Source: Neocallimastix lanati (nom. inval.) (taxonomy: Eukaryota; Neocallimastigomycota; Neocallimastigomycetes; Neocallimastigales; Neocallimastigaceae). From it: a stretch of DNA of 64,000 nt. The notes beneath the pieces were generated by a model. The model saw nothing but the letters and a program-made list of their open reading frames with translations. It made no database searches and was not told the DNA's origin. The stretch is taken from assembly GCA_016946835.1 (NCBI GenBank), contig JACVTC010000052.1, forward strand, positions 462,501-526,500. The letters are read 5' to 3'. Positions 1-12,499 of this stretch are shown one piece after another. Each line of letters opens with the position of its first letter. Position 1 is the first letter of the stretch. Both the position numbers and the translations under genes were made by a program.

Positions 1-354
1 GAATAAAAAAAAATAAAAAAAATAAAAAAGAGGAATAAAATATAAAAAAATAAAAATAAAAATTGCGAAGCAATTATTAATTAAAAAAATATATATAAAT
101 ATTTATTATATAATATATATATAATATAATATATAATATATATAATAATTATTTTTTCTTTTTTTTTTTTTTTCTTTTTTAATATTATTATTTAAATTTT
201 AATTATAAATGAATTATTAATTATTATTAATAAAAAAAAAATTTTTTTTTTTTTAATTTTAAAATGGAGTTGTCCATCTGCACGTGATTTAAAAAATTTT
301 TTTTAATAAGGAAAAAAAAAAATATAATAAAATAAATCTTTATTTCTTTTAAAA
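1..354. other. AT-rich spacer
   Basis: Homopolymer A and T runs and TA repeats dominate. I see no supported coding segment, RNA gene or site here. Confidence 0.6.
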
Positions 355-1053
355 AGATTAAAGGTTAACTTTATCCATTGCAATTAGCATTTCGATTCCC
401 TTTTTTAATTTGATCCAAATAAAATTATCATTACAAATTTAAAGATGAGTTGAATATTTTCATCAGAAATTGGGAAATTACTATTTTTTTTTTTTTTTTC
501 ATAACTCAATATTTAATTTTTTTCTTTTATATAATTTTTTTTTTTTTTCCTCAATGATATTCATTATTCTTCAGATATGGATATTATCGGTGGAGAAAGA
601 ATCAAAATATTCTATCTCTGAAATTTTCTTAAGATTAAGATTTTCAACTTCTATATAGTTAATTTTTTTTTAATTTGATGGAGGTACTATTCTCTTTCAA
701 CCCTTAATTAAATAAATTCATTAAATCCATATTTTGTGCCTACTTTTTTTTTTTTTTTTTTTTTTTTTCATGAAATAACTTATTTCCAATCTAATTAAAT
801 CTTTCATCTCTGTCGTTTTATCAAATCTATTTTACTTTTACTATTTTCACTAATGGTAGAGTATAGATCTCCGTTTTATTTTCATTTCGACTCTTTTCAC
901 TATCCTCCAATGATAATAATTTAAATGAAAATACCTTTGATAATACTAGAATAGTTTTTCAATTTTTCCAATTTTTTTCTAATTTTATTTTATTTTTATT
1001 TCATTTTTAATTTTTTTTTTTAATTTTCATTTTTAATAAAAGATAATTCTTCC

Positions 1054-1090
<37 letters not shown>

Positions 1091-1255
1091 GCTACTACAT
1101 TTTCCAATGATGGCTTTATCCTTTTCTTTTCCATAATCTAAACTAGTTAGTATTTTTACTACTGTAATGGTAATGATTATACATTTTTTTTTCTTTTTCC
1201 AAAGTGAATGATATTGTATTTCGTCTTTAAGATCTTTTCTTTAATCATTTTAATA
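355..1255 (-). pseudogene. Decayed copy of ANKRD13-like exon 4
   Basis: On the minus strand this stretch follows, in the same order, the large fourth exon of the ANKRD13-like gene at 2355-5320, but it is riddled with indels and poly-T expansions. Segments that line up by eye include the block around 460-480 (gaaattgggaaat, matching 2908-2925), the block around 605-655 (matching 3040-3090, coding the Lys/Leu-rich helix before EEEYF), the block around 768-870 (matching 3167-3265), and the block around 1110-1150 (matching 3597-3640). No open frame survives. I read it as an old partial duplication of the neighbouring gene. Boundaries are approximate because simple-sequence insertions break the alignment. 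Confidence 0.7.
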
Positions 1256-1735
1256 TAGAATTTAAATACATGAGCTGAAAAGTAATCCATGGTATTTGCT
1301 CAAAGTTTTAAAGTTTAACAAGTTAAATTTTTTTTTTAAAAAATAAAATAAAAAAAAAACAAAAAAAAAAAAAAAGAGAGACTTTTGAGTCCTCATTATT
1401 GATTTTCTTAACCAAAGATATGCCTAACTCATAATGCTACTAAATACTTTAAATACTCAGAAAAAAAATTTATGTTCCTCCAATTAGAAAATATATACAG
1501 GTATTAAAATATACTACAATGGAATAAAGAAAGAATGAAATAAAAAAAAAAAAAATATATATATATATAAGAATAAAAATAAAAAATGGTTATACAAAAA
1601 AAAAAAAAAAAAATAAAGATATACAAATATAAATGATTTTATTAATAGATTTTATTTTATTTTTTATTTTTTCATTTTAGAATCTATATAAAATTTCATT
1701 AGATATTAATTTATGGACTTAAGATATATAATAGA

Positions 1736-1779
<44 letters not shown>

Positions 1780-2013
1780 ATAAAAAAAAAATATTAAAAA
1801 TAATAATAATGATAATATTAAAAAAATAAAAATAAAAAAAAAAAAAATAAAATAAAATGAAATAAAAAAAAAAAAAAAAGTATTCTTAATTTAATTTTAA
1901 AATTTGACTTTTAACTTTATATTATTACATTTTCTATTCTTTATATATATATATATATATATAAATTTTCATTTCATGTAAATATTATAATATGTAAAAT
2001 ATATTAATTTCAT

Positions 2014-2053
<40 letters not shown>

Positions 2054-2182
2054 CTATTTAGTATTAATAGTAAATTAGGAATAAAAATAAAAAAATTGTT
2101 TTTATAATTATTAATAAAAACATTTATAAATGCTTTTATGATAATATTTTTTTTTTTTCATCTCATTATGTAAAAATAAAAA

Positions 2183-2213
<31 letters not shown>

Positions 2214-2354
2214 ATTATCGATATATAATTGTTATTTTTTAATTATTGAGTCTTAATAATTGAGTCTTAATATTCTATATTATATTATCTCTTTTATACA
2301 TATATGTATATTAAAAAAGGAAAAATTAATTTTGAAAATTATTCAACGAACAAA
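1256..2354. other. AT-rich intergenic spacer with poly-T and TA tracts
   Basis: Contains long poly-T runs (1739-1775, 2018-2053), poly-A runs and (TA)n tracts. It lies between the decayed ANKRD13 copy and the 3' end of the intact gene. No coding signal seen. Confidence 0.6.
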
Positions 2355-4180
2355 TTACTTTTGAATACGTTCAATATAAACATCACCAACAGTATAATCC
2401 TTTGGAATTTCAAATAAATCATCTGGTAAATATTTTGTATCCTTGGATACATTTAAAAGGGTAGTTTCGAATGCAATCGATGGATAGAGTGGAATACCTT
2501 TAATATTAAATATATTAATATTTAAATAAAAATTAGATATATTATTAATATTTTATTATTTTTATTAAGAAAAAATTTTTTTTTTTTTTTTTTATATTTT
2601 TTAATAATTTAATATAGATATAGATATAAATAATATATATATATTTTACAATATTTATTTTATTTATTTATATCTATAGATGAAAATTACATTTATATAT
2701 ATATAAAATTATAATATATGCATTATATATAAATATATATATTTACTTGTTTTAACTGGGAAAGAATGCTTCTTTTGAACGGATTGAATGACGGTCTGAG
2801 TAAGATAGGTATAGGCTTGCTTATCCATCTCTGTGGAATATTTATTTGATTTAACTTGGTCGAGTAAAATCATCATAATAAATTTAAATAAGGGTTGAAC
2901 ATCATTAGATGAAATTGGGAAATGACTACTTTCTTTTGCCATCCAAAATTTAATTTTATGTTTATAAGTTTTTTTCGATTCTGTTACATCCATAATTCGA
3001 CCTAAATGAAGTTCACCCGTTGAGGCTGGATTGAAATATTCTTCTTCAGTGATCTTTTTAAGTTTAAGTTTTTCAATTTCCATATAATTTAAATGTTTAA
3101 TCTTACTATTATCCTTATTTCCACTAATAAAACTATATATAAAATCTGTATTTTGAGCATATTTTTCATGATAAGCTTGCTCCCAATCCAAAGTATCTTC
3201 CATTGAAGTTACTTTTTCAAATGTTTTGGTTTGACCATCTTGATCAATGGTATAGGTGACAGTAGTCTTTTTCTTATCTTGACCTTCTTTATTATTATTC
3301 TTCTTCTTTCCATATAAACCATCAAGAAATTCTGGTAAAGGCTTATCATCACTAATATCAGAATAAACTTTAGAGGTAGTTTCATCATCATCATCATCAT
3401 CATCACTACTACCATCCATAGAAGAATCAGAATCCCCTTCTTCATCATCCGAATCATTTGAAATTTTAGATTTTGAAGAATTGAATCGACCAATATAGGA
3501 AGACCCTTTTTTCTTTAATTTTTTAGTAATAGAACTTTTTGATTTCAATTTTTCTTCCTTAATATCCTTTTTAATAATACTTTCACATTCACCTATAATG
3601 GCTTCATCATTTCTTTTTCTAATTAAAATACCGGCCTTCTTACCTTTATAACGAACACATTTATATGAATTCTCATCTTCCATAGTAAACGTTTTAGTAG
3701 TTTTCTTTAAAACATTACCCTTGACAGGCTTAACATCAAAGTTTGTTAAATCAAAGAAGAACTTATATATTGTATTTGCAGCTACCTTGGATTTTAATGA
3801 ATTAATTAAATACCATTCTGGAATATTTGGGTAAAATTCTTGATATAACTTTTTTTTATGATTTACTAAATAAATTTTATATGTACCTTTTATAAATGAA
3901 AGAAAATATAAGAAAATGTTAAAGATAAAATAATAATAATAATAATAATAAAAAGTTATTATATTAAAAGTTTAAATTATTATTTAATAAATGTTATATA
4001 TATATATAAATCATTAATTATCATATCTATTTGATTATATAAAAAAAAAAAAAAAAAAAAAATTTTTTTTATTTTGATTTAATTAATTATAAAAATTAAA
4101 AAATAAAAATTCTATAATTTATACATTTTACATTTATATATGTATATGTATATAGACGATGTTTGTTTTTGTATTATTCT

Positions 4181-4218
<38 letters not shown>

Positions 4219-5320
4219 TCAAACCTACCAGTATTTTCTTCATATCGAATTATAACAGATATATTTCCTTTAATAATTCTTGGAATACTACGTAAATCTA
4301 TTCCTCCAAGAGTAGTATCTAATCTAAGATTTCTTCCCTTTTTATAAAACTTTTGAATGTCCTTAGCACCAAACTTTTGTAAAAGTGGAACTAATATTTC
4401 AAAAAAAAAAAAAAAAAAAAAAAAAGAATACAACCATATAAAATATATATATATAATTATATTAAATTATTAGTAAAAATTGGAAAGAAGAGGGAAAAAA
4501 AGAATATATTATAATTTTATAATATATGATTAAATAAAACTATTATTAACATACTAGTTGTTTTAAGCTTTAATTTGGCTTTTAGATATAAATTTGGCGT
4601 AGTAGAATTCCATTCATCCAATATACCATTTGGTTTTATAAATGTATTAATATATTCTTTCCATTTTATGTAGGACATTTTTTTAATAACATCATAATCA
4701 CCAAGTCTATTTTAAAGAATAAAATAAAATATATATTTATATTATTAATATCAAGTAAATATAAATACTACTAATTAAAAAAAAATATTATAAATAAAAA
4801 TACTATTAATTAAAATTCTACTAATAGAAATATCACTAATAACAAATACTATTCGTAAAAAAACATTGATAATAAAAAATATTATTAATAAAAATACTAC
4901 TATTAATAAAAAAAAAAATTAAAAAAATATATTTATATATATATCCTTATGTGGATATAGTATTTAATAGTAATTACAAAAAAATAATAATAATAATATT
5001 TGTATTATTATATTATTAAAATAACTATTATATATTATATTATATTATATTATATTATATTAAATATTATACATTGAAGCTTCGTCCAAAGGATTCCAAC
5101 CGATGAAATTACGACTAAAAACATCACAATTATTATCTAATAGAATGATAACACAATTATGACGACTTAACATAAGAGCTAAATGAAGAGGAGTATTTCC
5201 ATGGTTATCATATTCATTGATACTTTCTCGCATTTTAGAGTCAGCCAAAAGCTCAGAAAGAGCCTTTGGGTCATTTCTATAAATGCAACGATGAATTGGA
5301 TAAGATTCAGTAATTGTCAT
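2355..5320 (-). CDS. ANKRD13-like protein (ankyrin repeat / GPCR-chaperone domain), five exons
   Basis: Minus-strand gene. My exon model is 5320-5073, 4706-4555, 4390-4229, 3886-2747 and 2497-2355; all introns are GT-AG and the phases agree, giving 615 codons including TAA (614 aa). Exon 1 codes an ankyrin unit beginning MTITESYPIHRCIYRNDP with the GNTPLHLAL motif. Exons 2-3 carry the family signature: EWNSTTPNLYLKAKLKL, then VPLLQKFGAKDIQKFYKKG, then LRLDTTLGGID. Exon 4 holds an acidic Ser/Asp-rich insertion (about residues 330-358) and a block near residue 500 resembling the family's kxFkaklWms-x-dFPls region. Exon 5 restores the C-terminal FPVKTSIPLYPSI strand. ANKRD13 proteins bind ubiquitinated membrane proteins and act in endocytic sorting; the Pfam domain is called GPCR-chaperone. 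I see no clear C-terminal UIMs. The start is the only ATG before the ankyrin unit. Family call fairly firm; function inferred. Confidence 0.85.
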
Positions 5321-5876
5321 TTGTAATTACTATAATAAAATAAAATAAAATAAAAATAAAAATAAAAAAAAAAAATTAATTATATAAATATTTAAAATTT
5401 TATCAATATAATATCTATTATTATCATTAATATTAATATATTATTAAATAAATAGATAATATATTTTATCTTAAATAAATTGATATGATATGATATATAA
5501 TGCTTACTTTTATGAAATAAAATAAAAATGAGAAAAAGAAAAAGAAATATTATATTAATATAATTACTTTAATAATATTTTAATTATTTTCTTTTATCTA
5601 TTTTCTTATTTTCTTATGTGAAATATAATAATAGTTAAAACTATTTAAATAAATAAACAAATTTGAAGAGAAATAGTAAAAAAAAAAATAGTAAAAAAAA
5701 AAAAATAGAAAAGAAAAATTTTAATATTTTATAGTGTAAATAAAGAAAGAAATTTGATAAAATTGATAAAATGTTTAAAAAAATAATAATAATTAAATGA
5801 GATATTTATTCCACTTTGATTTATTAAAAAAAAAAAAAAATTAAAAATAATTAAAAATAAAAAGTGTATTTATTAA

Positions 5877-5917
<41 letters not shown>

Positions 5918-6699
5918 AATTAAATAATTAAATAATTAAATAAATAATAATAAATGATTAAATAAATAATAAATTCTAAATAATAATATTTAAAATTTTT
6001 ATTTTAATATATCTTTTTATATTAATTAATTAAATTTTTATTTATTTTTTTTTTTTTAAATTTTATTTTTTTTATCACATTTTTTTAAAAAATAATGAAA
6101 AGATTTCATCTATTGATATATATTAATATATATAATCAAATATATATTGATATGTATTCTTTGTACTTTCACATATATTAAATATATTCTTTTAATATAT
6201 TTTAAATGTACTCTTTACTGATCTTTATGTATATATTATTTATTTATTTATTAATTATTATTTATTTATTCAATTATTCAATTATTTATTTATTTCTTTA
6301 TTTTACATATTTACTTATTATTGATTATATTGAATTTATATTGAATAGAGCATAGAATTAATGCTATTGCATTCACTCTTTTTTTTTTTTTACTTACCAT
6401 ATGATTAGTAGTTTAAGTTGTGATGAAAATAGCTGGCTGTCTATTGCAACAATCTGTTGTATATTTGCTTAAATTTGTGGTGATGATTAATGGAAAGCAA
6501 AAAAAAAAAAAAAAAAAAAAAAAGTTGCCATATAGAGTCAACTTTTTTTTAAACTTTTTTATTTACTATTGAATAAAGATTATTTAATATATTATATGAT
6601 AAATATTATATAAATTATATATATTATATATATTATGCAATATATTCCATATATTACATATTAAATTTTAATTAAATTTATTTTTTAAAATAAAAAAAT

Positions 6700-6730
<31 letters not shown>

Positions 6731-7817
6731 TTTTTTGATTATTTATTTTTTAATTATTTATTTATTTATTTTTTGATTACTTCCAAGTTTTCAATAGCAA
6801 CTCTTTTATGAACAGAGCTTATAAAAACAGAAAAGAGAAAAGAGAAATATGTTTTTTTTTTTTTTTTTTTTTTTATCATTTATGAATTGTTGAATTAGTT
6901 TATTAAGCAAAAAAGATAAAAAAAAAAAAAAAAAAGAAAAAAGAAAAAGATTTTTTATACGAATTGATTTAATTAATAGTAAATATAACTTTTTTTTTTT
7001 TTTATATTTCAATAATGGTGATCAATATTTCAACTAAATTTGAATTTGAAATATTTATTATATATGTTTTATTATTTAATAATAAAGCATATAATAATTA
7101 TTATTTATTATTTAATCCATTAATTAATAATTATAATAGATAATTGATATATAAATTTTATATGGATTTAAAAAATTATATATATTATGTAATATATTAT
7201 ATATATATTTATTTATATTTATTAACTATTATGTTTGATTTTATTTTTTTTTTTTTATTCTTTGCTATAGCGTTATGTATAGTATAAACTTGATTTATTA
7301 GTGTAATATTAGTTGGAAATATCATTTGACTCTATTATGGTAACTTTGGTACTAAACTTTAAAGATATGCAATGAAGTACTTAAATGAATATAAAATATG
7401 TTTGTTTTGGTTGTTTGTTTTTTAGTTGTGTTTGAAGGCAAATGTTGATGCTGATGCTGAGGTTGATGATAAATGTTGACTGTATAGAAAAGTCTTTTTA
7501 TTTATTTTTTTTTTTTAAAAAAAATAATAATAATAATAATAATAAATAAATAATTAAATATATAAATAAAATAATAATAATAATAATAAATAAATAAATA
7601 ATAATAAATAAATAAAATAATAATAATAATAATAAATAAATTATTTTTAATATATAAAATAAATATTCTCTTTTGCAAATCATTAAATCTGTTCTATTTT
7701 AAAATTTCAAAACAAAAAAATTTTTTTTTCTTTTTTAATAATTTAAATAAAACATAATAAACTATAAAAGCAGATCAGAAAAACAAAACAAAAAAAAAAA
7801 CAAAACAAAAACAAAAC

Positions 7818-7874
<57 letters not shown>

Positions 7875-7994
7875 AAAAATAAAATAAAATAAGAATAAAA
7901 TAAAATATAATAAAATAAAATATAATAAAATAAAATAAAATAATAAAATAATAAAATAAAAATAAAAATAAAAATAAAATTTACCAAAATTTTA

Positions 7995-8025
<31 letters not shown>

Positions 8026-8165
8026 TTAAAATTTTAATTTTATTTAATATTTATTATTGAATTTTTTTTTTTTTTTTAAACTCAAATCATTTAATTATGT
8101 ACTAACTTCACATTAAATACTTATTTTATAATATTCTATTTTGATGGAAAACGTTACACGAACAT
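5321..8165. other. Long AT-rich spacer without recognisable gene
   Basis: Upstream region of the ANKRD13-like gene. It contains ATTT/TAAA repeats (5878-5950, 6692-6775), long homopolymers, and an AAT/AAAT block at 7523-7640. A less biased patch at 7260-7485 has no open frame that I can assign. No RNA gene seen. Confidence 0.55.
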
Positions 8166-8800
8166 AAACATAAACATTCAAATCATGGTCAACTAAATTT
8201 TTAATTATTATTCAATTATTTATTATTTATTATTGATCATTAATTATTTAATTATTTATTAATAAATACTTTTTTCATTATTTATTATTTATTATTTATT
8301 ATTAATAAATACTCTTTTTATTATTTATTATTTATTATTAATAAATACTCTTATTATTTATTATTTATTATTTATTATTTATTATTAATTATTTATTATT
8401 TATTATTTATTATTTATTATTTATTATTTATTATTTATTATTTATTAATAAATACTCTTTTTATTATTTATTATTTATTATTTATTATTAATAAATACTT
8501 TTTTCATTATTTATTATTTATTATTTATTATTAATAAATACTCTTTTTATTATTTATTATTTATTATTAATAAATACTCTTATTATTTATTATTTATTAT
8601 TTATTAATAAATACTCTTTTTATTATTTATTATTTATTTCTATTATTAATAAATACTCTTTTTATTATTTATTATTTATTTCTATTATTAATAAATACTC
8701 TTTTTATTATTTATTATTTATTTCTATTATTTATTATTCATTATTCATTATTTATTATTTATTATATATTATTTATTATATATTATTTATTTAAAAATAT
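8166..8800. repeat. ATTATTT-type tandem array with spaced AATAAATACTCTTTTTA units
   Basis: Irregular tandem array of TTATTATTTATTATT blocks separated about ten times by the motif AATAAATACTCTTTTTATT or a shortened form. The same composite unit recurs at 14961-15210 and 17630-17760, and related ATTATTT arrays without the spacer lie at 12185-12480 and 17760-17980. It is therefore a dispersed family of arrays rather than a single local expansion. Confidence 0.8.
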
Positions 8801-9245
8801 TTAATAATAAAATATTTAAAGACTTATTTAACAACTTTCTTATTCTTTTAATTACAAACTAACTTAACATAATATAACTTTTAACCTTAACTTTTACCCA
8901 ACAACGACTCGACTCGACAGCGACTCTTCTCTTAATTCATAGAAATGCTTTATTTTTATGTTATTTAGTTATAATTAACTATTTAATTAATTGTTCTTGT
9001 GATTAGAATAAACTATTAATAATTATTATTTAAAGAAATATTTAATAACTATTTAAATATAAATATAAAATAATAAGAATATAATTAAAACATTGATTTA
9101 TGCTATAAAAATTATTATTAATTATAAATATAATTAATATATAGAAATCAAGCCACATATTGAAATTGTAAAATCATTAGATTTAAATTTTACTTATGAC
9201 ATTAATTTATGTTTGAATAATAAAAACTAATTTTATATTAATTAA
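8801..9245. other. Non-coding spacer between array and LTR element
   Basis: AT-rich except for 8888-8932, where a short CGACTCGACTCGACAGCGACTC micro-repeat stands out. The true 5' end of the LTR element may extend into this stretch. No gene seen. Confidence 0.45.
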
Positions 9246-9276
9246 GGTTTGAATATTTCATTTTATATCAGTTTTG

Positions 9277-9422
9277 GCACTTATTGTATTAAATTAATAT
9301 ATAAGCCACATAGTATTCATATAAATACATGTAAACTTAGAATTATACTGAGTAATTTTTTTGTATAAAACATATTAATAAAGTTGACATAATCATTAAT
9401 CATAAAATCCCAACAGTTAACC
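9277..9422 (+). repeat. 5' LTR (partial or diverged)
   Basis: Matches 12040-12184 with few differences, for example a 2-base gap near 9349 and an a/c change at the last base. The portion equivalent to 11982-12039 is only weakly recognisable upstream (9246-9276). Confidence 0.75.
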
Positions 9423-9436
9423 GATTAAGAGTCTCA
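9423..9436 (+). promoter_or_regulatory. Primer-binding site, GATTAAGAGTCTCA
   Basis: Directly abuts the LTR end. Its reverse complement, TGAGACTCTTAATC, equals the anticodon arm and loop of tRNA-Lys(CUU) as I recall it from animals. The identical 14-mer abuts the LTR of the intact element at 43488-43501. Confidence 0.65.
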
Positions 9437-9950
9437 GTTGCTCTTAATGAACTATCAGTTGCGCTCAATGGAATCTCTATGGAATTTCGAAAGAACTTGT
9501 AGCCCGTTATAAATCAGAAACAAGAATATCGAAAATTTGAGTAAAAAGCCGACATAATCTTACCTTTAGAAAATGTGAAAATTGAGATCTTGAAATCTCG
9601 AAATTTCGAAATTTAAAATCTTGAAACTTACTACTTTCAATCATAATTAGAAGCTTTTAAAAAAAAAAATGTTAAAACCATATTTACTTTATTTAATATA
9701 ATCTATAATAATGAAAGGCAAGAATATGGAAGAAATAAGTAATCTGAATTTAAATTTGGAATTTAAAATTTTAAAATTTTTAAATTCTGATTCTACCATT
9801 AATATTTGCACATGCACTCCCCAATCCGTCAATAACTCCATCGTCTGAAATATATAATTATAGAGTCGGACAAAGGGATCTAACATTTGTAATTAAGATA
9901 CAAAACAATAAAGTATTAAAAGTTCTTGGTTTTATTGGTTCTTTTTTTCG

Positions 9951-10235
9951 ATGGGGGGGGGAACTATATCTAAGGCTTTTCAACTATTAACACATAAAGA
10001 TTCTATAATCTACGATTCTTTTGCAGTCATAGGATTCAAACACGTTTATTTTGAAATAGGTAGTGATGTATTTAGTAATGATGTATATAGCGACGTATAT
10101 GAATATACTGAATATGGCAATACATTAGGAGTTTTTAAATGGCTGAACGCTAAAGTATGGATCAATGATAATGATTTCTTCAACTATGACTTAATTGATT
10201 GGAATGATCTTAAAAAATATCAAGGTTACAACTAA
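9951..10235 (+). CDS. Uncharacterised 94-codon ORF inside the LTR element
   Basis: Starts ATGGGGGGGGGAACT (a G9 run that could easily slip) and ends TAA. The product begins MGGGTISKAFQLLTHKDS and is rich in Asp, Tyr and Phe, with no motif I recognise. Beyond the stop, the sequence to about 10600 keeps scattered coding-like stretches interrupted by stops (for example the codons for EEWFNNLFVTLKDI near 10476-10520). It is probably the surviving piece of a larger captured or element-encoded gene. I cannot assign a function; it may not be translated today. Confidence 0.4.
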   Translation: MGGGTISKAFQLLTHKDSIIYDSFAVIGFKHVYFEIGSDVFSNDVYSDVYEYTEYGNTLGVFKWLNAKVWINDNDFFNYDLIDWNDLKKYQGYN

Positions 10236-11400
10236 GATATTATCTGTTGAATTAAATGAAATGATAAACAGAAAACAATTTCCTACTGAAGGATTTAAAC
10301 TAATTCATATCTTCTAGAATGGAAAACATCAAAAAATATGATCTCTTTCGGAATAATTGCCATGATTTTGTAAAAAACATTGTTTAGAGTTGGTTGGTTA
10401 TCCAGATACAGATAAAGTTGTCACTTAAAAGTCCCCTATTGAAATTATTGCACAAGAGAAAATTGAAAAAAAAAATCACTGAGGAATGGTTTAATAACTT
10501 ATTTGTGACCTTAAAAGATATAAAAATTATAACTTATATAATGCAGAAATTAGTAATACTCAACATATAAATAATACCGTAATTAATTCTAATGACTTTA
10601 ATGATGATTCAGAGGATTGTCATAGGTATTTTCATTTTAAATTTAATATAATATCATGATTTAACTTAGCGTGAAATGAGCTAAATCATCGATAATACTA
10701 ATTGGTGATGTAAGACCTTCATTGAAAGGGATCCATTTCCTATACATTAGACACCTCATATTACCACTTAAAATAGTGAGTTTACACTTCCAGTTAATCT
10801 AGCGGATTTTCATGTTTAAATTTAAAATTAAATTGATTTTTTATATTTTATATAATTTAGAATACTTTCATTAATTGTATGGTGCAATTACTCTATTAAC
10901 TATTGCAAACAATTTAAAATTTTCATTTACAAATCCTATATATTTATTTCAAAACATTTAGATTTAAGGGGGAATAATGGTCACTGAAAATTTAAATTTA
11001 TGCATATAACTAACCAGAAAAAGTATATCAAATTCTAGTTGATTATCTTCAACATATAAAGATATTATTCCAGTAAAATAAGAAAATTGATATATTCAAG
11101 AAATAGTTAAAGATTCAATATATGATAAGACTAATAATATTTCTTAAGATACAAAAATGACTAAATTATACATTTGTATATTAAAGAAGCCTAATAGCGA
11201 AAATTAGAAAAATTAACCTACAAGAAAAATTAGCTGAAATATGGAATCATAATCAATTATTGAACAAATTTATATTATTTACTAAATAAGTTTAAATAAA
11301 TAAAATAATATAATTAATTAATTATAAATGTAATTCAATTTTAATACCCCAAGATTATGATTTACATCAGTATATAATAATTAACAATTTTAATTTAAAT

Positions 11401-11530
11401 AGTTATCGCTTAAACTACAAAGCGAAGATATTTTTAATAGTTAATGCTTATCTATAAAGCAATATTTAATAGTTATCGCTAAAACTACAAAGCAAAATTA
11501 ATATAAAAGTTAGCGCTAATCTACAAAGCG
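11401..11530 (+). repeat. Four tandem hairpin-forming units (agttatcgcttaaactacaaagcg type)
   Basis: Units at 11401-11424, 11439-11460, 11470-11493 and 11509-11530, each about 24 bp with 9-16 bp spacers. Each contains a short inverted repeat (CGCTT...AAAGCG, GCTT...AAGC) around a loop ending ctaca or ctata. Spacing is 31-39 bp. They lie inside the LTR element, upstream of its polypurine tract. Confidence 0.75.
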
Positions 11531-11981
11531 GATTATAATTAAAAGTGAGGTAATTTCCAATATATAAGAGATATTCGGTATTCACATATTTTTGATGGTA
11601 TAATATCACCCTTCAAGAGAAAGGTTACCATCATATATAAATGGTATATTTAAACCATATAATTATTCATATTATAAATGACATAGATTCATCTAATACG
11701 TATTAATGGTGTAAAAATATTAAATACTTAGTTTTAGGGGGAAATTATTAGATTTCAAATATATTTAAAAAAATTATTTTAGAAATATTTAAATTGAATT
11801 AAAGAATTAATATAATGTATAATTATTGTATTTATGAAAAATTAGAGTTAAGTTAGAAAAGAAATAATTTATAGTTTAATAATATCAAGTATATAATATT
11901 GGAGAATAGGATAATTTTATATACACATATTCACCAGTAAACCAATTTATTCATAAATGAATAATTAGGTTTAAGGGGTAA

Positions 11982-12184
11982 TGTTAGAATATGTGAAATA
12001 TATGAAATAAGTGTCAAATGTATTTATAATGTATTGACACTTATTGTATTAAATTAATGTATAAGCCACATAGTATTCATATAAATACATGTAAACTTAG
12101 AATTATACTTTGAGTAATTTTTTTGTATAAAACATATTAATTAAGTTGACATAATCATTAATCATAAAATCCCAACAGTTAACA
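11982..12184 (+). repeat. 3' LTR, 203 bp
   Basis: Begins TGTTAGAATATG and ends CAGTTAACA, so the ends form the TGTTA/TAACA inverted repeat. Preceded by the polypurine stretch ttaaggggtaa. Confidence 0.75.
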
Positions 12185-12480
12185 AATTATTCATTATTTA
12201 ATTATTTATTATTTATTATTTATTATTTATTATTTATTATTTATTATTTAATTATTTATTATTCATTATTCATTATTTAATTATTTATTATTCATTATTC
12301 ATTATTCATTATTTAATTATTTATTATTCATTATTTATTATTTAATTATTTATTATTTAATTATTTATTATTCATTATTCATTATTTAATTATTTATTAT
12401 TCATTATTTAATTATTTATTATTCATTATTTATTATTTAATTATTTATTATTTAATTATTTATTATTCATTATTCATTAT
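12185..12480. repeat. ATTATTT/ATTATTC tandem array
   Basis: Pure TTATTATTTAATTATTTATTATTCATT-type array starting at the last base of the 3' LTR. The LTR element therefore lies against, or was inserted into, an array of this family. Confidence 0.8.
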
Positions 12481-12499
12481 CATTGTCATTATACTTATC

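Larger units (their letters stand above)
9246..12184 (+). mobile_element. Degenerate, probably non-autonomous LTR retrotransposon
   Basis: Two direct repeats of about 145 bp aligned by eye (9277-9421 and 12040-12183) bracket 2.6 kb. The right copy is a full LTR (11982-12184) with TGTTA...TAACA ends, preceded by a polypurine tract (11973-11978, aagggg). The left copy ends at 9421-9422 and is followed at once by the primer-binding site GATTAAGAGTCTCA, the same sequence used by the intact copia element near 43.5 kb. The left LTR's 5' part is diverged or lost. The interior has no recognisable integrase or reverse transcriptase, only a 94-codon ORF and stop-riddled sequence. The element sits next to an ATTATTT array (12185-12480). 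Confidence 0.75.

Noticed and set aside
3209-3493. 94-codon minus frame with poly-Met
   Set aside because: Out-of-frame reading of the Asp/Ser-rich part of ANKRD13-like exon 4.
8166-8800. Possible CRISPR-like array
   Set aside because: Units are AT simple sequence of irregular length without unique spacers, in a eukaryotic context.
9689-9886. 65-codon minus-strand frame in the LTR element
   Set aside because: No recognisable features; part of it covers AAATTT simple sequence. Most likely chance.
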